This document shows positions 8,978 through 17,343 of a stretch of 64,000 nucleotides of DNA, one piece after another; position 1 is the stretch's first letter; every line of letters begins with the position of its first letter. This DNA is from Gilliamella sp. Choc4-2 (GTDB taxonomy: Bacteria; Pseudomonadota; Gammaproteobacteria; Enterobacterales; Orbaceae), in contig NZ_LZHG01000004.1 in assembly GCF_001690355.1 (NCBI RefSeq), forward strand, positions 124,001 to 188,000. Reading direction: 5' to 3'. A program made the position numbers and the translations under genes. The notes below the pieces were generated by a model, which saw nothing but the letters and a program-made list of their open reading frames with translations, was not told where the DNA came from and made no database searches.

Positions 8978-8978
8978 T

Positions 8979-9947
8979 ATGGGATTTAAAATTTGTACTA
9001 TTGGAGAACTATTAGTTGAGTTTTTAGCAAAAAAAAAGCATCAACGATTTGATCAAGCAGGCGAGTTTATTGGTCCCTTTCCTAGTGGTGCTCCAGCGAT
9101 ATTTGCTGATCAAGTTGCAAAATTAGGTTTTCCTGTTATTTTTTTTAGCTGCGTTGGTAAAGATACCTTTGGTAAAATGTGTGTTACTCGGTTAAAAAAA
9201 GATGGTGTAATTATTGATGGCATAACATCTCATAGTAAGGCTAATACAGGAAGTGCTTTTGTTTCTTATAAAGAATCTAATGAAAGAGATTTTATTTTTA
9301 ACATACCTAATAGTGCTTGTGGTCTACTTTCATTTAATCTTATCAATGAAAATTTATTAAAAGATTGCACACATTTGCATATTATAGGATCATCGCTGTA
9401 TTCATTTCGAGCAATTGATGCAGTACGCAAAGCCTTAAACATTATAAAGCAAAAAGGAGGAACTATTTCATTTGATCCCAATTTACGTAAAGAGATGTTT
9501 AATATTCAAGAAATGGAACAATCTTTTGGATATATTATAGAATATACAGATATATTTTTGCTAAGTGAAAGTGAAATAAGTTATTTTGCATACAATAATC
9601 ATGAGACAGAACAAGAAACAGCAATTAATTTATTACAAAAAGGAATTAAGCATATTGTTGTAAAATGTGGTAATAAAGGTGCTAATTATTACGGTTATGA
9701 TGAAAAAAATAAAATTAAAATTATGCATATAGATGGTTTTAAAACTCAATCTATTGATCCAACTGGAGCGGGTAATTGTTTTGCAGCTACATTTGTAAGT
9801 TTAATGTTAGCAGGATTTTCTATTGAAAAGGCATTACAATATGCTAATGCTAGTAGTGCATTAGCGGTATCCCAAAAAGGACCTATGGAGGGTACATCAA
9901 CATTAATTGAATTAGGACAATTTATCTCCAATTCCAAAGCAAATTAA
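8979..9947 (+). CDS. PfkB-family carbohydrate kinase (catalytic Asp replaced)
   Basis: This is a ribokinase-fold sugar kinase of 322 aa. The N-terminal GELLVEF strand and the FPSGAPAIFADQVAKLG substrate segment are typical. The C-terminal anion-hole motif is IDPTGAGNCF at 259-268, where the family normally has GAGD; Asn266 replaces the catalytic base. The start at 8979 has GGAGG at 8968-8972; an upstream in-frame ATG at 8961 lies inside the regulator gene. Coupled to the DeoR regulator, it is probably a fructose- or tagatose-type kinase. Substrate and activity are uncertain given the substitution. Confidence 0.85.
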   Translation: MGFKICTIGELLVEFLAKKKHQRFDQAGEFIGPFPSGAPAIFADQVAKLGFPVIFFSCVGKDTFGKMCVTRLKKDGVIIDGITSHSKANTGSAFVSYKESNERDFIFNIPNSACGLLSFNLINENLLKDCTHLHIIGSSLYSFRAIDAVRKALNIIKQKGGTISFDPNLRKEMFNIQEMEQSFGYIIEYTDIFLLSESEISYFAYNNHETEQETAINLLQKGIKHIVVKCGNKGANYYGYDEKNKIKIMHIDGFKTQSIDPTGAGNCFAATFVSLMLAGFSIEKALQYANASSALAVSQKGPMEGTSTLIELGQFISNSKAN

Positions 9948-9981
9948 AAATTGTAAGTTTATTTTATACAAAATAAACAGC

Positions 9982-10010
9982 AAAAAAGTCCCAATAACAA
10001 AGTTATTGGG
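9982..10010 (-). terminator. Terminator reading on the minus strand (hemW side)
   Basis: A perfect 9-bp stem (9990-9998 with 10002-10010) with a 3-nt loop is followed on the minus strand by a six-T run. It lies about 165 nt past the end of hemW. On the plus strand no T run follows, so it is not a good terminator for the sugar kinase. Confidence 0.6.
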
Positions 10011-10174
10011 AAAACATAAGGAATAGGAAAACAATGAAATAAATGCATTGTCAGATATATTATGTACAATTTTTTAGTAAAAGTATGTAATTAAATGTTA
10101 ATAAATTATTAAATATTTAGATTGTATTATGTTAATTTATTGTAAACACATCATTGAATGAACAATTTGTTTCT

Positions 10175-11308
10175 CTATAAAAAAATTTCTAATAGCGAAT
10201 TTAGAAATAGTTTACCATGCTCAGTTATTTGCCAACTTTGTTTATCTTCAACAAGATAATTTTTTTCAATAGCTGATGAAATTTGCTTATCAATAGTATG
10301 TAAATGTAAAAAAGTGCGTTGCTCAAATTCATATTTTGGCGTTGGCTCTAATAATCTAAAGCGATTCATAAAAAATTCAAATGGTAATTCTTCTTTAGGT
10401 ATAGTGTAGGATTTATCTAAATAATGTCCTTTTAAATACCCTTTTGGATGACGAGTTTTTACTGTCCTAATTATTTGCCCATTCGTTTGTGTTATTTTTC
10501 CATGTGAACCACACCCAATACCTAAATAATCGCCAAAACGCCAGTAATTTAAATTATGTTGACACCAAGAACCTGCTTTTGCATAAGCTGAGGTTTCATA
10601 CTGTTGGTAGCCATGTTGTATTAAAAGTTGATGACCTTGTTGATAAATTTCCCATAATTTATCATCATCCGGTAGAATAGGCGGTTTAGAGCCAAAAAGG
10701 GTATTGGGTTCAATAGTTAATTGATACCAAGATAAGTGTGGCGGGGCAATATCAATGGCCTGCTTTAAATCATAAAGTGCATCATTTAGTTCTTGATTTG
10801 GAAGCCCATGCATTAAATCTAAATTAAAGCTACGCAAATTTAATCTATGGGCTAGTTTACCTGCATTTATCGCTTCTAAAGGGGTATGAATGCGCCCTAA
10901 GCTAGAAAGCTTATCTGGTTGAAAACTTTGTACGCCAATTGATATTCGATTTACTCCTGCTTGTTGATATCCTATGACTCTTTCAATATCAACCGAATTT
11001 GGGTTTGCTTCAAGAGTAATTTCAGCATCATTACCTATCTGAATAATTTTATTTACTCTTGCTAACAAGTAATCAATTAATTCAGCCGAAAATAAACTTG
11101 GCGTACCTCCACCAATAAAAATAGAATGAATGACACGATCGGTACAAAGCTTTGCATCGTGTTTTAAATCTTCAATCAAATGATCTATGTAAGAACTATA
11201 TTCAGGTGTTTTTTTTATGGTATGAGAATTAAAATCACAATAAGGGCATTTTTGTATACACCACGGCATATGAATATATAAACTAAGGGGAATTTTATAC
11301 TGAAACAT
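10175..11308 (-). CDS. hemW: Radical SAM heme chaperone HemW
   Basis: HemW is a radical-SAM protein related to coproporphyrinogen III dehydrogenase that is now regarded as a heme chaperone. The [4Fe-4S] motif is C17-x3-C21-x2-C24 within YIHMPWCIQKCPYC, followed by a GGGTPS SAM motif at 66-71 and a HemN C-terminal domain. The length of 377 aa matches E. coli HemW (378). In many relatives it lies next to rdgB and yggS; here neither is present. It is divergent from yeaD across 192 nt. Confidence 0.93.
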   Translation of the reverse strand: MFQYKIPLSLYIHMPWCIQKCPYCDFNSHTIKKTPEYSSYIDHLIEDLKHDAKLCTDRVIHSIFIGGGTPSLFSAELIDYLLARVNKIIQIGNDAEITLEANPNSVDIERVIGYQQAGVNRISIGVQSFQPDKLSSLGRIHTPLEAINAGKLAHRLNLRSFNLDLMHGLPNQELNDALYDLKQAIDIAPPHLSWYQLTIEPNTLFGSKPPILPDDDKLWEIYQQGHQLLIQHGYQQYETSAYAKAGSWCQHNLNYWRFGDYLGIGCGSHGKITQTNGQIIRTVKTRHPKGYLKGHYLDKSYTIPKEELPFEFFMNRFRLLEPTPKYEFEQRTFLHLHTIDKQISSAIEKNYLVEDKQSWQITEHGKLFLNSLLEIFL

Positions 11309-11500
11309 TTGCCGATCCTAAAACTTATAAATATAGCTAGTTTATTCTATTATACAAATATAGCGTTATATTAACTCAATTTATAAAAAAAAGCTTATTT
11401 AATCTATTTGGTGTTTTTAAATTTTGTGTTAAAAACGTACAATGAATATTAATTTTTCGATATTAATTATCGAGAAAACTTATTTCAAGTAGGAGAAATT

Positions 11501-12373
11501 ATGAGTATTTCAAAAGACATTTTGGATAGTAGTTTGTCAGGTTATTTAATAAGCTCTTCGGTTATTCAGTCTAATTTCAATGAATTACCAATTCTGATAA
11601 TTAAACATAAAACTTGTACCGCAGCTATTTCACTACAAGGTGCTCATTTATTATTTTGGCAGCCATCAATAGAATTAACGCCGGTGATTTGGATAAGCGA
11701 AAAAAACTTTTTCAAAAAAGGCAAAGCTATCCGTGGCGGTATCCCAATTTGTTGGCCTTGGTTTGGGCAACTAGGAAATCCTTCACATGGTTTTGCGCGT
11801 ATTGTTGACTGGACTTTAGAATCTTGCCAAGAAAATGATAATGGAGTTGATCTAATTTTATCACTGACTAATAATCAACAAACTTCGTCTTTTTTTTCAA
11901 AACCTTTCAATATTTCATTAAATCTTCATTTGGGGAACACTTGTGAAGTTGGATTGAGTTGTATGGGAGACTTTGAAGCAACTAGCGCATTACATACCTA
12001 TTTTGGTATAGATAACATTGACCATGTCGTAGTCAAAGGATTAGGTAAATATTATCAAGACCATTTATCAGTTGAAAATAAGCCTAGGACTGTTGGAGAA
12101 TTAACTTTTAATCAAGAGGTAGATCGTATTTATACCTGTGCTGATAAGCAAATAATTATCACTGATGGGAATCGAACAATTCAGCTAACTAATATTAATT
12201 CTAGCGATGTGGTGACTTGGAATCCATGGTCAGAAAAAGCGAAAGCAATGGAAGATTTTGGTGATGATGAATATAAATCAATGGTTTGTGTTGAAACAGC
12301 ATGTATTAATAAATTATTAACATTATCTTCAACACATAAAACAACCTATGGTTTAAAATTAGAATTGCTATAA
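11501..12373 (+). CDS. yeaD: D-hexose-6-phosphate mutarotase
   Basis: This aldose-1-epimerase-fold enzyme interconverts anomers of glucose-6-phosphate. The conserved RGGIPICWPWFG segment (78-89), SHGFAR (95-100, with His96) and LHTYF (164-168, with His165) are the family's active-site blocks. It is 290 aa, against 294 in E. coli YeaD. AGGAG at 11491-11495 supports the ATG. Its place near zwf and pgl fits a role feeding glucose-6-phosphate into the pentose phosphate pathway, though rplY and its own promoter lie between. Confidence 0.93.
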   Translation: MSISKDILDSSLSGYLISSSVIQSNFNELPILIIKHKTCTAAISLQGAHLLFWQPSIELTPVIWISEKNFFKKGKAIRGGIPICWPWFGQLGNPSHGFARIVDWTLESCQENDNGVDLILSLTNNQQTSSFFSKPFNISLNLHLGNTCEVGLSCMGDFEATSALHTYFGIDNIDHVVVKGLGKYYQDHLSVENKPRTVGELTFNQEVDRIYTCADKQIIITDGNRTIQLTNINSSDVVTWNPWSEKAKAMEDFGDDEYKSMVCVETACINKLLTLSSTHKTTYGLKLELL

Positions 12374-12440
12374 TCCCATGTATTCAATAATTATATACAT
12401 AATCAATAGACTTTGTATCTATAATGAGTGGATTAATTGA

Positions 12441-12469
12441 TTGCGTTTACAAACATAACGCATTATAAT
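12441..12469 (+). promoter_or_regulatory. Promoter of rplY
   Basis: TTGCGT at 12441-12446 and a perfect TATAAT at 12464-12469 are separated by 17 nt, giving a leader of roughly 80 nt before rplY. This is one of the clearest sigma-70 promoters in the window. Confidence 0.65.
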
Positions 12470-12475
12470 CCTCTA

Positions 12476-12557
12476 GCTTTTTAAAGCACCAATTTGATAG
12501 CCAACTACTGGGTCGCCTGTGATTGGTTTTTTGTTTAAACAAATAAGAGAAATAAAC
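12476..12557 (+). promoter_or_regulatory. rplY mRNA leader, possible L25 autoregulatory element
   Basis: The leader folds around a 6-bp stem, ACCAAT (12488-12493) with ATTGGT (12522-12527), enclosing a GC-richer internal segment that stands out from its surroundings. The ribosome site is only a weak AGAG at 12546-12549. In E. coli, rplY translation is known to be autogenously repressed and its leader has an atypical Shine-Dalgarno. That this leader works the same way is inference. Confidence 0.4.
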
Positions 12558-12842
12558 ATGTTTACATTAAAAGCAGAAGTTAGAAAAGTGCATGGTAAGG
12601 GTGCGAGCCGCCGCCTGCGTCACGCTGGTCAATTCCCAGCCATAATTTATGGTGGAGCTGAGGCAGCGATCTCTGTCGTGTTGGATCATAACAGAGTTTT
12701 TAATATGCAAGAAAAACCAGAATTTTATTCTGAAGTTTTAACGATTGAAGTTGATGGCAAAGCGGTTAAAGTTAAAGTACAAGCAGTTCAACGTCATCCA
12801 TTCAAGCCAAAATTAGTTCATATGGACTTTGTGCGCGTATAA
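12558..12842 (+). CDS. rplY: 50S ribosomal protein bL25
   Basis: bL25 binds loop E of 5S rRNA in the large subunit. From ATG 12558 the product is 94 aa, identical in length to E. coli L25. It opens MFTLKAEVR and contains the [23 protein letters not shown]-binding segment. An in-frame start at 12519 would add 13 residues absent from the family and fall in the leader hairpin, so I rejected it. It is a single-gene unit with its own promoter and a strong terminator. Confidence 0.96.
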   Translation: MFTLKAEVRKVHGKGASRRLRHAGQFPAIIYGGAEAAISVVLDHNRVFNMQEKPEFYSEVLTIEVDGKAVKVKVQAVQRHPFKPKLVHMDFVRV

Positions 12843-12872
12843 TTTTATTGTTTAATATAATAAACAAAACTT

Positions 12873-12913
12873 AAGCAAAAGGTCACCACAATTGGTGACC
12901 TTTTGCTTTTCTG
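12873..12913 (+). terminator. Terminator of rplY
   Basis: A 16-bp perfect stem (12873-12888 with 12893-12908) with a CAAT loop is followed by TT, C and T-rich sequence. It is one of the strongest hairpins in the window and lies 30 nt after the rplY stop. Confidence 0.88.
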
Positions 12914-12963
12914 TTTTAAAATAAATAAAGGCAAACGCCTATTATTATGATTTATTGAATTAA

Positions 12964-12992
12964 TTGGGTATACACTGACTGTCTAACATAAT
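12964..12992 (+). promoter_or_regulatory. Candidate promoter for zwf-pgl
   Basis: TTGGGT at 12964-12969 and CATAAT at 12987-12992 are spaced by 17 nt, 37 nt before the zwf ATG. No SoxS or other activator box was recognised. Confidence 0.4.
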
Positions 12993-13029
12993 AAAATAAA
13001 TCATATTTATATCATTTTAGGAGAAAACC

Positions 13030-14487
13030 ATGTCTGATATCCCGCCTTGCGATTTAGTTATTTTTGGTGCTAAAGGGGATTTGACAAGACGTAAATTATT
13101 GCCGTCTTTATATCAATTAGAAAAATATGGAAAACTACCTGAACAGACAAAAATATTAGGTGTTGGTCGAGCTGATTGGGATCATGCTGCTTATATCGAA
13201 GTGGCAAAAGAAGCATTAAACACATTCATGTTAGAACCTTTAGATGAAAATATTTGGAAAAGGTTTAGTCAACGGCTTAATTTTCATAAATTAGATGTTA
13301 ATGATATATCCGGTTTTGAGGCTTTGAAAAATAAGCTTGATCATAAATACCCTTCTATTTTTTATTTTGCAATGCATCCAGGAGCCTTTGGAACAATTTG
13401 TAAGGGGTTAGCAAAAGCAGGATTGAATCAATTACAAAACCGTATTGTCATGGAGAAACCGCTTGGAACTGATTTACAATCTTCTCGTGAAATAAATGAT
13501 TCAGTCGCTAAATTTTTTAGTGAATCTCAAGTATATCGTATTGATCACTATTTAGGGAAAGAATCTGTTTTAAACTTACTGGCTTTGCGTTTTGCTAATC
13601 CCGTTTTTGCTTCTTTTTGGGATCGTAACTCGATTGATCATGTTGAAATTACGGTTGCTGAACAAGTCGGCATTGAAGGGCGTTGGGGTTATTTTGATAA
13701 AGCTGGACAAATGCGTGATATGGTACAAAATCATCTATTGCAAATTTTAACTATGATTGCGATGTCACCACCGGCAAATCTTGAAGATGATAATTTGCGC
13801 AATGAAAAAATAGCTGTACTTAATGCACTTAGACCAATAAATAAAACTAATATTCATGAAAAAGTAGTTCGAGGTCAATATACATCCGGCTTTATAAATG
13901 GTATTAATGTACCAGGATATTTAGAGGAAGACGGTGCAAATAAAGAGAGTAATACTGAAACATTCGTCGCCATTCGTGTTGATATTGATAATTGGCGTTG
14001 GGCTGGTGTGCCATTTTATTTACGTACAGGTAAACGTTTACCAAGTAAATGTTCTGAAGTGGTGGTTTATTTTAAACCTTTACCTCTTAATCTTTTTAGT
14101 GAATCTTATCCAAAATTACCACAAAATAAGTTAACTATTCGTTTACAACCAGATGAAGGTATGGATATTGAGATTTTAAATAAGGTCCCGGGTTTGGACA
14201 GCACACATAATTTACAAACAACCAAACTAGATTTGAGTTTTAGTGAAACTTTTCATCAACATAGCGCTGATGCTTATGAACGATTATTACTTGAAGTAAT
14301 GCGTGGAAGACAGGCTTTATTTGTACATCGTGATGAAGTTGAAGCTGCATGGAAATGGGTTGATTCAATTATTAATGCATGGGATTGTAAAAAAGAATTA
14401 CCTAAAACTTATCAAGCAGGGACTTGGGGACCGGTGGCATCTGTTGCTTTAATTACTAAAGATGGACATTCATGGCACGAATTTTGA
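13030..14487 (+). CDS. zwf: Glucose-6-phosphate 1-dehydrogenase
   Basis: Zwf oxidises glucose-6-phosphate to 6-phosphogluconolactone with NADP, the entry to the oxidative pentose phosphate pathway. The N-terminal nucleotide loop GAKGDLTRRK lies at 13-22. The substrate-site signature IDHYLGKE is at 171-178. The length is 485 aa (E. coli 491). AGGAG lies 6 nt before the ATG. The next gene, pgl, encodes the lactonase for its product, 16 nt downstream. Confidence 0.98.
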   Translation: MSDIPPCDLVIFGAKGDLTRRKLLPSLYQLEKYGKLPEQTKILGVGRADWDHAAYIEVAKEALNTFMLEPLDENIWKRFSQRLNFHKLDVNDISGFEALKNKLDHKYPSIFYFAMHPGAFGTICKGLAKAGLNQLQNRIVMEKPLGTDLQSSREINDSVAKFFSESQVYRIDHYLGKESVLNLLALRFANPVFASFWDRNSIDHVEITVAEQVGIEGRWGYFDKAGQMRDMVQNHLLQILTMIAMSPPANLEDDNLRNEKIAVLNALRPINKTNIHEKVVRGQYTSGFINGINVPGYLEEDGANKESNTETFVAIRVDIDNWRWAGVPFYLRTGKRLPSKCSEVVVYFKPLPLNLFSESYPKLPQNKLTIRLQPDEGMDIEILNKVPGLDSTHNLQTTKLDLSFSETFHQHSADAYERLLLEVMRGRQALFVHRDEVEAAWKWVDSIINAWDCKKELPKTYQAGTWGPVASVALITKDGHSWHEF

Positions 14488-14503
14488 TAAAGGAAACTTA
14501 AAT

Positions 14504-15202
14504 ATGTTTATATTAAATAAATATGCAAGTAGTCAATTATTGAATGAAGATTTAGCTTCACGCATTATCGGTGCGTTAAAACAGGCGATTGATCAAAAAG
14601 GATATGCATCTTTTGCTGTTTCTGGCGGTAAAACACCAATTCCATTGTTTACAATACTTAGCCAACAAAGTTTAGAATGGAATCGTATTTTTATTACACT
14701 TGTTGATGATAGATGGGTGGATAATACGGATGATGCAAGTAATGAAAAGTTAGTCCTAACTTATTTATTACAAAATAAAGCTAAGTCAGCTAATTTTGTT
14801 GGTTTAAAAAATGATTGTGATAACCCATTTGATGGCGCTGAAATTACGGACAAAGTTTTAGATAAATTTCCGATGCCATTTGATGTTTTAATTCTAGGTA
14901 TGGGCGAAGATGGGCATACTGCTTCGCTTTTTCCTGGTGCGGCTAATTTAGCTGCAGGATTAAATATGAACTCAGGTAAAAAAGTTGTTGGTATGACTCC
15001 ATTAACAGCACCTCTTGATCGGATCTCCTTAACGTTACCAACAATATTAAATAGTAAAAATATTTATTTACATTTGATTGGTGGTAGCAAATTAAATGTG
15101 TTAGAACAGGCTGAAAAAGGTGATGATATTAACCAAATGCCAATTAGGACAATAATTAAGCAAAATCAAACCAATGTAACCGGATTTTGGGCTGAATCTT
15201 AA
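14504..15202 (+). CDS. pgl: 6-phosphogluconolactonase (DevB/NagB-like type)
   Basis: This enzyme hydrolyses 6-phosphogluconolactone to 6-phosphogluconate. It is of the NagB-like family found in Haemophilus and many other bacteria, not the beta-propeller type of E. coli. Motifs are SGGKTPI, DDRWV and LGMGEDGHTASLFPG. From ATG 14504 the protein is 232 aa; AGGA at 14491-14494 supports this start. An earlier ATG at 14462 lies inside zwf. It forms an operon with zwf and ends at a palindromic terminator. The next step, gnd, is not in the window. Confidence 0.95.
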   Translation: MFILNKYASSQLLNEDLASRIIGALKQAIDQKGYASFAVSGGKTPIPLFTILSQQSLEWNRIFITLVDDRWVDNTDDASNEKLVLTYLLQNKAKSANFVGLKNDCDNPFDGAEITDKVLDKFPMPFDVLILGMGEDGHTASLFPGAANLAAGLNMNSGKKVVGMTPLTAPLDRISLTLPTILNSKNIYLHLIGGSKLNVLEQAEKGDDINQMPIRTIIKQNQTNVTGFWAES

Positions 15203-15212
15203 ACTATTTAAG

Positions 15213-15238
15213 TTTGCCGACAATTGTCGGCAAATTTT
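15213..15238 (+). terminator. Terminator of zwf-pgl
   Basis: A perfect 9-bp stem (15213-15221 with 15226-15234) around AATT, followed by four Ts, lies 10 nt after the pgl stop. Confidence 0.85.
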
Positions 15239-15466
15239 CAAATTCTCTTTTCAACGATTTTTACTTATTTTTATTAATATTATCATTAACTATCGGAATA
15301 CATAATCCAATTATAAATTAAGTTAGATATTCCGTTAAGAGATCATTATTTCCTATTTATTTATATCCATTTAACAATTTGAATTTTTTAACATAATAAG
15401 TTAAAGACCCTGCAATCAAATATCTACAAATTAATTAATTAAATATCTATTATTTTAGGAATTTTT

Positions 15467-15490
15467 GTGGTAAAAAGTGGGGTTAAGTGG
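15467..15490 (+). promoter_or_regulatory. MraZ operator: three GTGG repeats with 10-bp period
   Basis: GTGG occurs at 15467-15470, 15477-15480 and 15487-15490, exactly one helical turn apart, with AT-rich spacers. MraZ proteins are known to bind runs of short G-rich direct repeats with this spacing upstream of their own operon. The position, 79 nt before mraZ, fits autoregulation of the whole division cluster. Confidence 0.75.
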
Positions 15491-15568
15491 TAAAACCAAT
15501 AAAGATATCTATTTTTTTGATTTTTAACAATTAAAAAATAGTAAAATTTTATAAATAATGGTGTTTAA

Positions 15569-16015
15569 ATGTTTAGTGGGGCAATTTTAGTCAATTTAGA
15601 TAGTAAAGGACGGATGTCTATTCCTACTCGCTATCGTGAAAATTTGTCTGAAGGTATGGTTTGCACAATTGGTTTATATCATTCTTGTCTTACACTTTAT
15701 TCTATGTTTGAATGGATGAGAATTGAACAGCAGTTGTCAACATTATCTACAATCATTGAATCTGAACGTAGAATTAAACGATTATTATTAGGTTATGCGG
15801 CAGAATGCTTTATGGACAATTCAGGACGTATCTTAATACCATCTACATTACGCACTTATGCTAAGTTAGAAAAACATATAATGTTCGTTGGCCAATCTAA
15901 TAAATTTGAAATTTGGGATGAAGCAATTTGGTATCAGCAAATTAGTGAAGATATTGCTGCACTACCAGTAGATATTGAAAACTTATCTGATAATTTAAAA
16001 AATTTAACAATTTAA
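15569..16015 (+). CDS. mraZ: Transcriptional regulator MraZ
   Basis: MraZ is a ring-forming AbrB/SpoVT-type DNA-binding protein that represses the dcw operon. Two repeats of the fold are visible, each with its conserved core: [13 protein letters not shown] near residues 11-23 and [13 protein letters not shown] near 90-102. It is 148 aa, close to the E. coli protein (152). The ribosome site is weak. It is the first gene of the cluster and lies downstream of its three-repeat operator. Confidence 0.96.
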   Translation: MFSGAILVNLDSKGRMSIPTRYRENLSEGMVCTIGLYHSCLTLYSMFEWMRIEQQLSTLSTIIESERRIKRLLLGYAAECFMDNSGRILIPSTLRTYAKLEKHIMFVGQSNKFEIWDEAIWYQQISEDIAALPVDIENLSDNLKNLTI

Positions 16016-16031
16016 AAAGAGTAAAAGTTTG

Positions 16032-16970
16032 ATGGATTATCAACATACAACAGTATTATTAAATGAAGCAATAACAGCATTAAATATAAAAAAAGACGGT
16101 ATTTATATTGATGGTACTTTTGGGCGAGGTGGACATTCGAAATTAATACTTCAGCAACTTGGTCCAAAAGGAAAATTAATCGCTATAGATCGCGATGATC
16201 GTGCTCAAAAAGTTGCTTTAAATATAAATGATTCTCGATTTACTTTTATACATGGTGAGTTTTCAAATGTTTATCAGTATGCTGATGAGCAAGGCTTATT
16301 AGGCAAAATTGATGGATTTTTGTTGGATCTTGGTGTGTCTTCACCACAGTTAGATAATCCTGAAAGAGGGTTTTCTTTTATGCGTGATGGGCCACTTGAT
16401 ATGCGGATGAATAATCACAAAGGAATGACGGCAAGCGAATGGCTGCTAAATAGCAGTGAAGACGATATAGCATGGGTGCTGAGAACATTTGGTGAGGAAA
16501 AATTTGCTAAACGCATTGCACGAGCCATTGTAGAGCAAAATAGAGTTTCACCTATTACGCGTACTTTAGAATTAGCTAATTTAATCGTAAAAATAATACC
16601 TAAAAAAGATAAGAATAAGCATCCTGCAACGCGTAGTTTTCAGGCTATCCGAATCTATATTAATAGTGAGTTAGAAGAAGTTGAACAAGCATTAAATAGT
16701 AGTTTGCCTTTGCTTGGAAATAATGGACGACTTGCCATAATTAGTTTTCATTCTTTAGAGGACAGAATAGTAAAACAATTTATTAATAAACAAAGCAAAG
16801 GTCCAGAATTTCCAGCTGGATTACCACTGACAGAAGAACAAATTAAGCAATATGGAACAGCGAAATTAAAATCGCTTGGTAAAATTAAGCCTAGTAGCAT
16901 TGAAATCTATAATAATCCACGTTCTCGAAGCGCAATATTAAGGATAGCAGAAAGGAAAAATGAACACTAA
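16032..16970 (+). CDS. rsmH: 16S rRNA (cytosine1402-N4)-methyltransferase
   Basis: RsmH uses SAM to methylate C1402 in the 30S decoding centre. The SAM loop [10 protein letters not shown] appears near residue 32, and the catalytic-domain segments [12 protein letters not shown] and SFHSLEDR are intact. From ATG 16032 the product is 312 aa (E. coli 313); a TTG one codon upstream could also serve. AGAG at 16018-16021 is the ribosome site. Its 3' end overlaps ftsL by 11 nt. Confidence 0.97.
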   Translation: MDYQHTTVLLNEAITALNIKKDGIYIDGTFGRGGHSKLILQQLGPKGKLIAIDRDDRAQKVALNINDSRFTFIHGEFSNVYQYADEQGLLGKIDGFLLDLGVSSPQLDNPERGFSFMRDGPLDMRMNNHKGMTASEWLLNSSEDDIAWVLRTFGEEKFAKRIARAIVEQNRVSPITRTLELANLIVKIIPKKDKNKHPATRSFQAIRIYINSELEEVEQALNSSLPLLGNNGRLAIISFHSLEDRIVKQFINKQSKGPEFPAGLPLTEEQIKQYGTAKLKSLGKIKPSSIEIYNNPRSRSAILRIAERKNEH

Positions 16971-17343
16971 TCAATACAATGATAATTATCATGATAATAC
17001 TTATGTTGGCACAGGCAGTCAAAAAAGGTCAACTAAGAGTTTATTTGGCTTGATTATTAGTGATTTTCTTACGCATCAAAAATTTTCATTATTTTTACTG
17101 GCACTTATTGTTGCTTCATCTGTTGCTGTTTTAATTACAACTCAGCAGGTTCGTAGACAGTTATTTGAACGTGAGCAACTTTTATTAGAACAAGATGTAT
17201 TAGAAAGTGAATGGCGTAATTTAGTTATTGAAGAAAATGTGCTTGCCGATCCAAAACGTATTGAAAGTAAAGCTAAAAACCAATTAGGCATGTCCTATGT
17301 GGCGCAAAAAAATGAAACTGTTATTGTGATAAAGAGTAAATAA
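16960..17343 (+). CDS. ftsL: Cell division protein FtsL
   Basis: FtsL is a bitopic septal protein that forms the FtsQLB complex and activates FtsWI. The 127-aa product has a cytoplasmic N-terminus, a single membrane span about 42-60, a periplasmic coiled coil about 62-96, and the conserved ADPKRIE segment after it. It overlaps rsmH by 11 nt and ftsI by one base. FtsL is poorly conserved in general, so position and topology carry much of the identification. Confidence 0.93.
   Translation: MNTNQYNDNYHDNTYVGTGSQKRSTKSLFGLIISDFLTHQKFSLFLLALIVASSVAVLITTQQVRRQLFEREQLLLEQDVLESEWRNLVIEENVLADPKRIESKAKNQLGMSYVAQKNETVIVIKSK

Larger units (their letters stand above)
15203..15568 (+). other. pgl-mraZ intergenic region
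   Basis: These 366 nt hold the pgl terminator (15213-15238), about 220 nt of AT-rich sequence without recognisable features, and the MraZ repeat operator (15467-15490). A possible weak promoter lies at 15517-15544 (TTGATT, 16 nt, TAGTAA), downstream of the operator. I see no gene here. Confidence 0.7.

Noticed and set aside
8961-8978. Six-codon upstream extension of the PfkB kinase
   Set aside because: The ATG at 8961 lies inside the regulator gene without a ribosome site, whereas 8979 has a well-spaced GGAGG.
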